A stretch of DNA of 64,000 bases from assembly GCA_017654935.2 (NCBI GenBank), contig CM065687.1, positions 26,790,514 to 26,854,513 of the forward strand. The letters are read 5' to 3'. The stretch's first letter is position 1, and the number at the start of each line of letters is the position of its first letter. The stretch is from Phymorhynchus buccinoides (taxonomy: Eukaryota > Mollusca > Gastropoda > Neogastropoda > Raphitomidae). Below, piece by piece: positions 63,050 through 64,000 of this stretch. A model generated the notes under the pieces. The model did no database searches. It had not been told where the DNA came from and was given only the letters and a program-made list of their open reading frames with translations. The position numbers were made by a program, and so were the translations under genes.

Positions 63050-63879
63050 GCTATCCCATCTTCTGGGCTGTACAGTGGCGTTGCTCCCACGCCGCTCGTT
63101 CCGAATCCCAATTCGCAGCTACACCCGGGTTTGTTCAAGTCGCAGAAACCGAGACCAGCAGTCCAAGGGGAGAGAATTTATGTTAGGCCGTCAGGAGGCA
63201 ACCAACCGAGGAGACACTGCACTTCTGCTGAGTCACTTCGGTGGAGTTCAGTGGAGCCTGTTCAGGACACCACCTACTAAGCCCCCTACTGACGACACTA
63301 TTCTCTTAGTCGCGGAGCCAGCGTGAGTGAGGTCCTCCTCCGAGGGCGCCACCACGACCGTCCACCGACAGCTCCCCAGAACACACTGATCCCAATGACT
63401 TTGACCCGAACGCACCAAGGCATAGACTGGATTGGAAACCGAAACTGAGGTCACCATGAGAGCAGGGCATGCAAAGCCACAGAATTTGAGACATTGTTTT
63501 TAATTTTATGATTGATGGAAAATGAGGCCGATGATAACGATGATGATGATACTATGGAGTTCCGTATCGGTCTGAGACTGCATGGCAGGGCTGTACTCTA
63601 CGCTTCCTTTCATAATGATATCCCGGCGTTAACCAGGCCCGAGAACTACAGACACCTGCAGTGTTGGTCTTGCAATTAGAGCAACACTCTCAGAATCGCA
63701 TCCGTTAAGCGGATGAAACTCGACTGTGTGGTTTCAGTCTTCCCATTGAGCCCATAGCCACTCACTCTGGGTAGGAGTCGGTCCAGGACCGAAAAAACCC
63801 TCGCCTCTGATGGGATTCGAACCCCAGACCTCCCAGCCACTAGTCCGCGACGCTAACCACTACACCACGGCGGCTGGTT
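63018..63879 (-). mobile_element. Long tRNA-derived SINE with 14-bp target duplication
   Basis: Minus orientation: a tRNA-like head (63878-63805) with A box TGGTGTAGTGG (63868-63858) and B box GGTTCGAATCC (63823-63813), then a body of about 750 bases, then poly(A) (T run 63025-63049). The direct repeats AGGTACTATAAAAA at 63004-63017 and 63880-63893 flank the whole unit, so it integrated as one piece or as a nest whose outer element is the SINE. It is long for a SINE. The body recurs at 13385-14590. Confidence 0.82.
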
Positions 63880-64000
63880 AGGTACTATAAAAATGGTAAG
63901 AAAGAAACTGAAAGAAAAATATGTAAATAACAATATATGTGATGATTAAAAAGCTGTGTTAAAGTTGTGACAAAGACTATGCCAGACCTGTTTACCCTAC

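Noticed and set aside
63805..63878. A stand-alone tRNA gene on the minus strand
   Set aside because: A and B boxes are present, but the sequence continues into a long body with poly(A) and flanking target duplications. It is a SINE head.

Overview
The window is metazoan nuclear DNA. It carries spliced single-copy genes with GT-AG introns and conserved phases, AATAAA signals, and a very high density of retrotransposon relics, foldback elements, minisatellites and CT/GT microsatellites. A lophotrochozoan, most likely a gastropod-like mollusc, is my best guess; this is an impression from gene content and repeat style, not a placement. There are no prokaryotic operons, CRISPR arrays or stand-alone tRNA or rRNA genes.

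Three protein-coding genes stand out. (1) Positions 4003-16318, plus strand: the last exons of an ABCA-subfamily lipid-type ABC transporter (closest by eye to ABCA3). They encode the second nucleotide-binding domain and the C-terminal tail, and the gene continues upstream of the window. (2) Positions 30244-46943, plus strand: the complete mitochondrial ATP synthase gamma subunit gene (ATP5F1C), seven coding exons, predicted 293 residues. (3) Positions 53761-62868, minus strand: six exons of the C-terminal half of a NOL8-like nucleolar protein, whose 5' end lies beyond the right edge. ATP5F1C and the NOL8-like gene converge tail to tail. A degenerate hAT/BED-type gene fragment (50267-50834, minus) lies between them.

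Layout. 1-3254: a decayed CR1/L2-like non-LTR retrotransposon. 3255-16318: ABCA exons, with introns holding a 55-bp satellite, a nested transposon, Tc1 and RTE relics and MITEs. 16319-30243: intergenic DNA with RT 3' fragments, foldback elements, a telomere-motif-bearing composite tandem array and a 932-bp duplication. 30244-46943: ATP5F1C, with a 105-bp palindromic tandem repeat in intron 1, and a LINE plus a 2.5-kb minisatellite in intron 3. 46944-53760: 3' UTR minisatellite, quiet AT-rich DNA, the hAT fragment and a GC-rich palindrome. 53761-64000: the NOL8-like exons among nested repeats, and a tRNA-headed SINE at the right end.

The most unusual points are: tandem amplification of an ABCA exon/intron boundary giving five copies of one splice donor; an in-frame 147-bp duplication of the ABCA terminal exon with its acceptor; a family of TTAA-target MITEs whose target duplication can be read from empty sites inside this same window; a 2.5-kb array whose length changes are almost all multiples of three; and a GC-rich near-palindrome encoding mirrored peptides on both strands. 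I see no coherent new multi-gene system. The novelty here is in repeat biology acting on ordinary genes.
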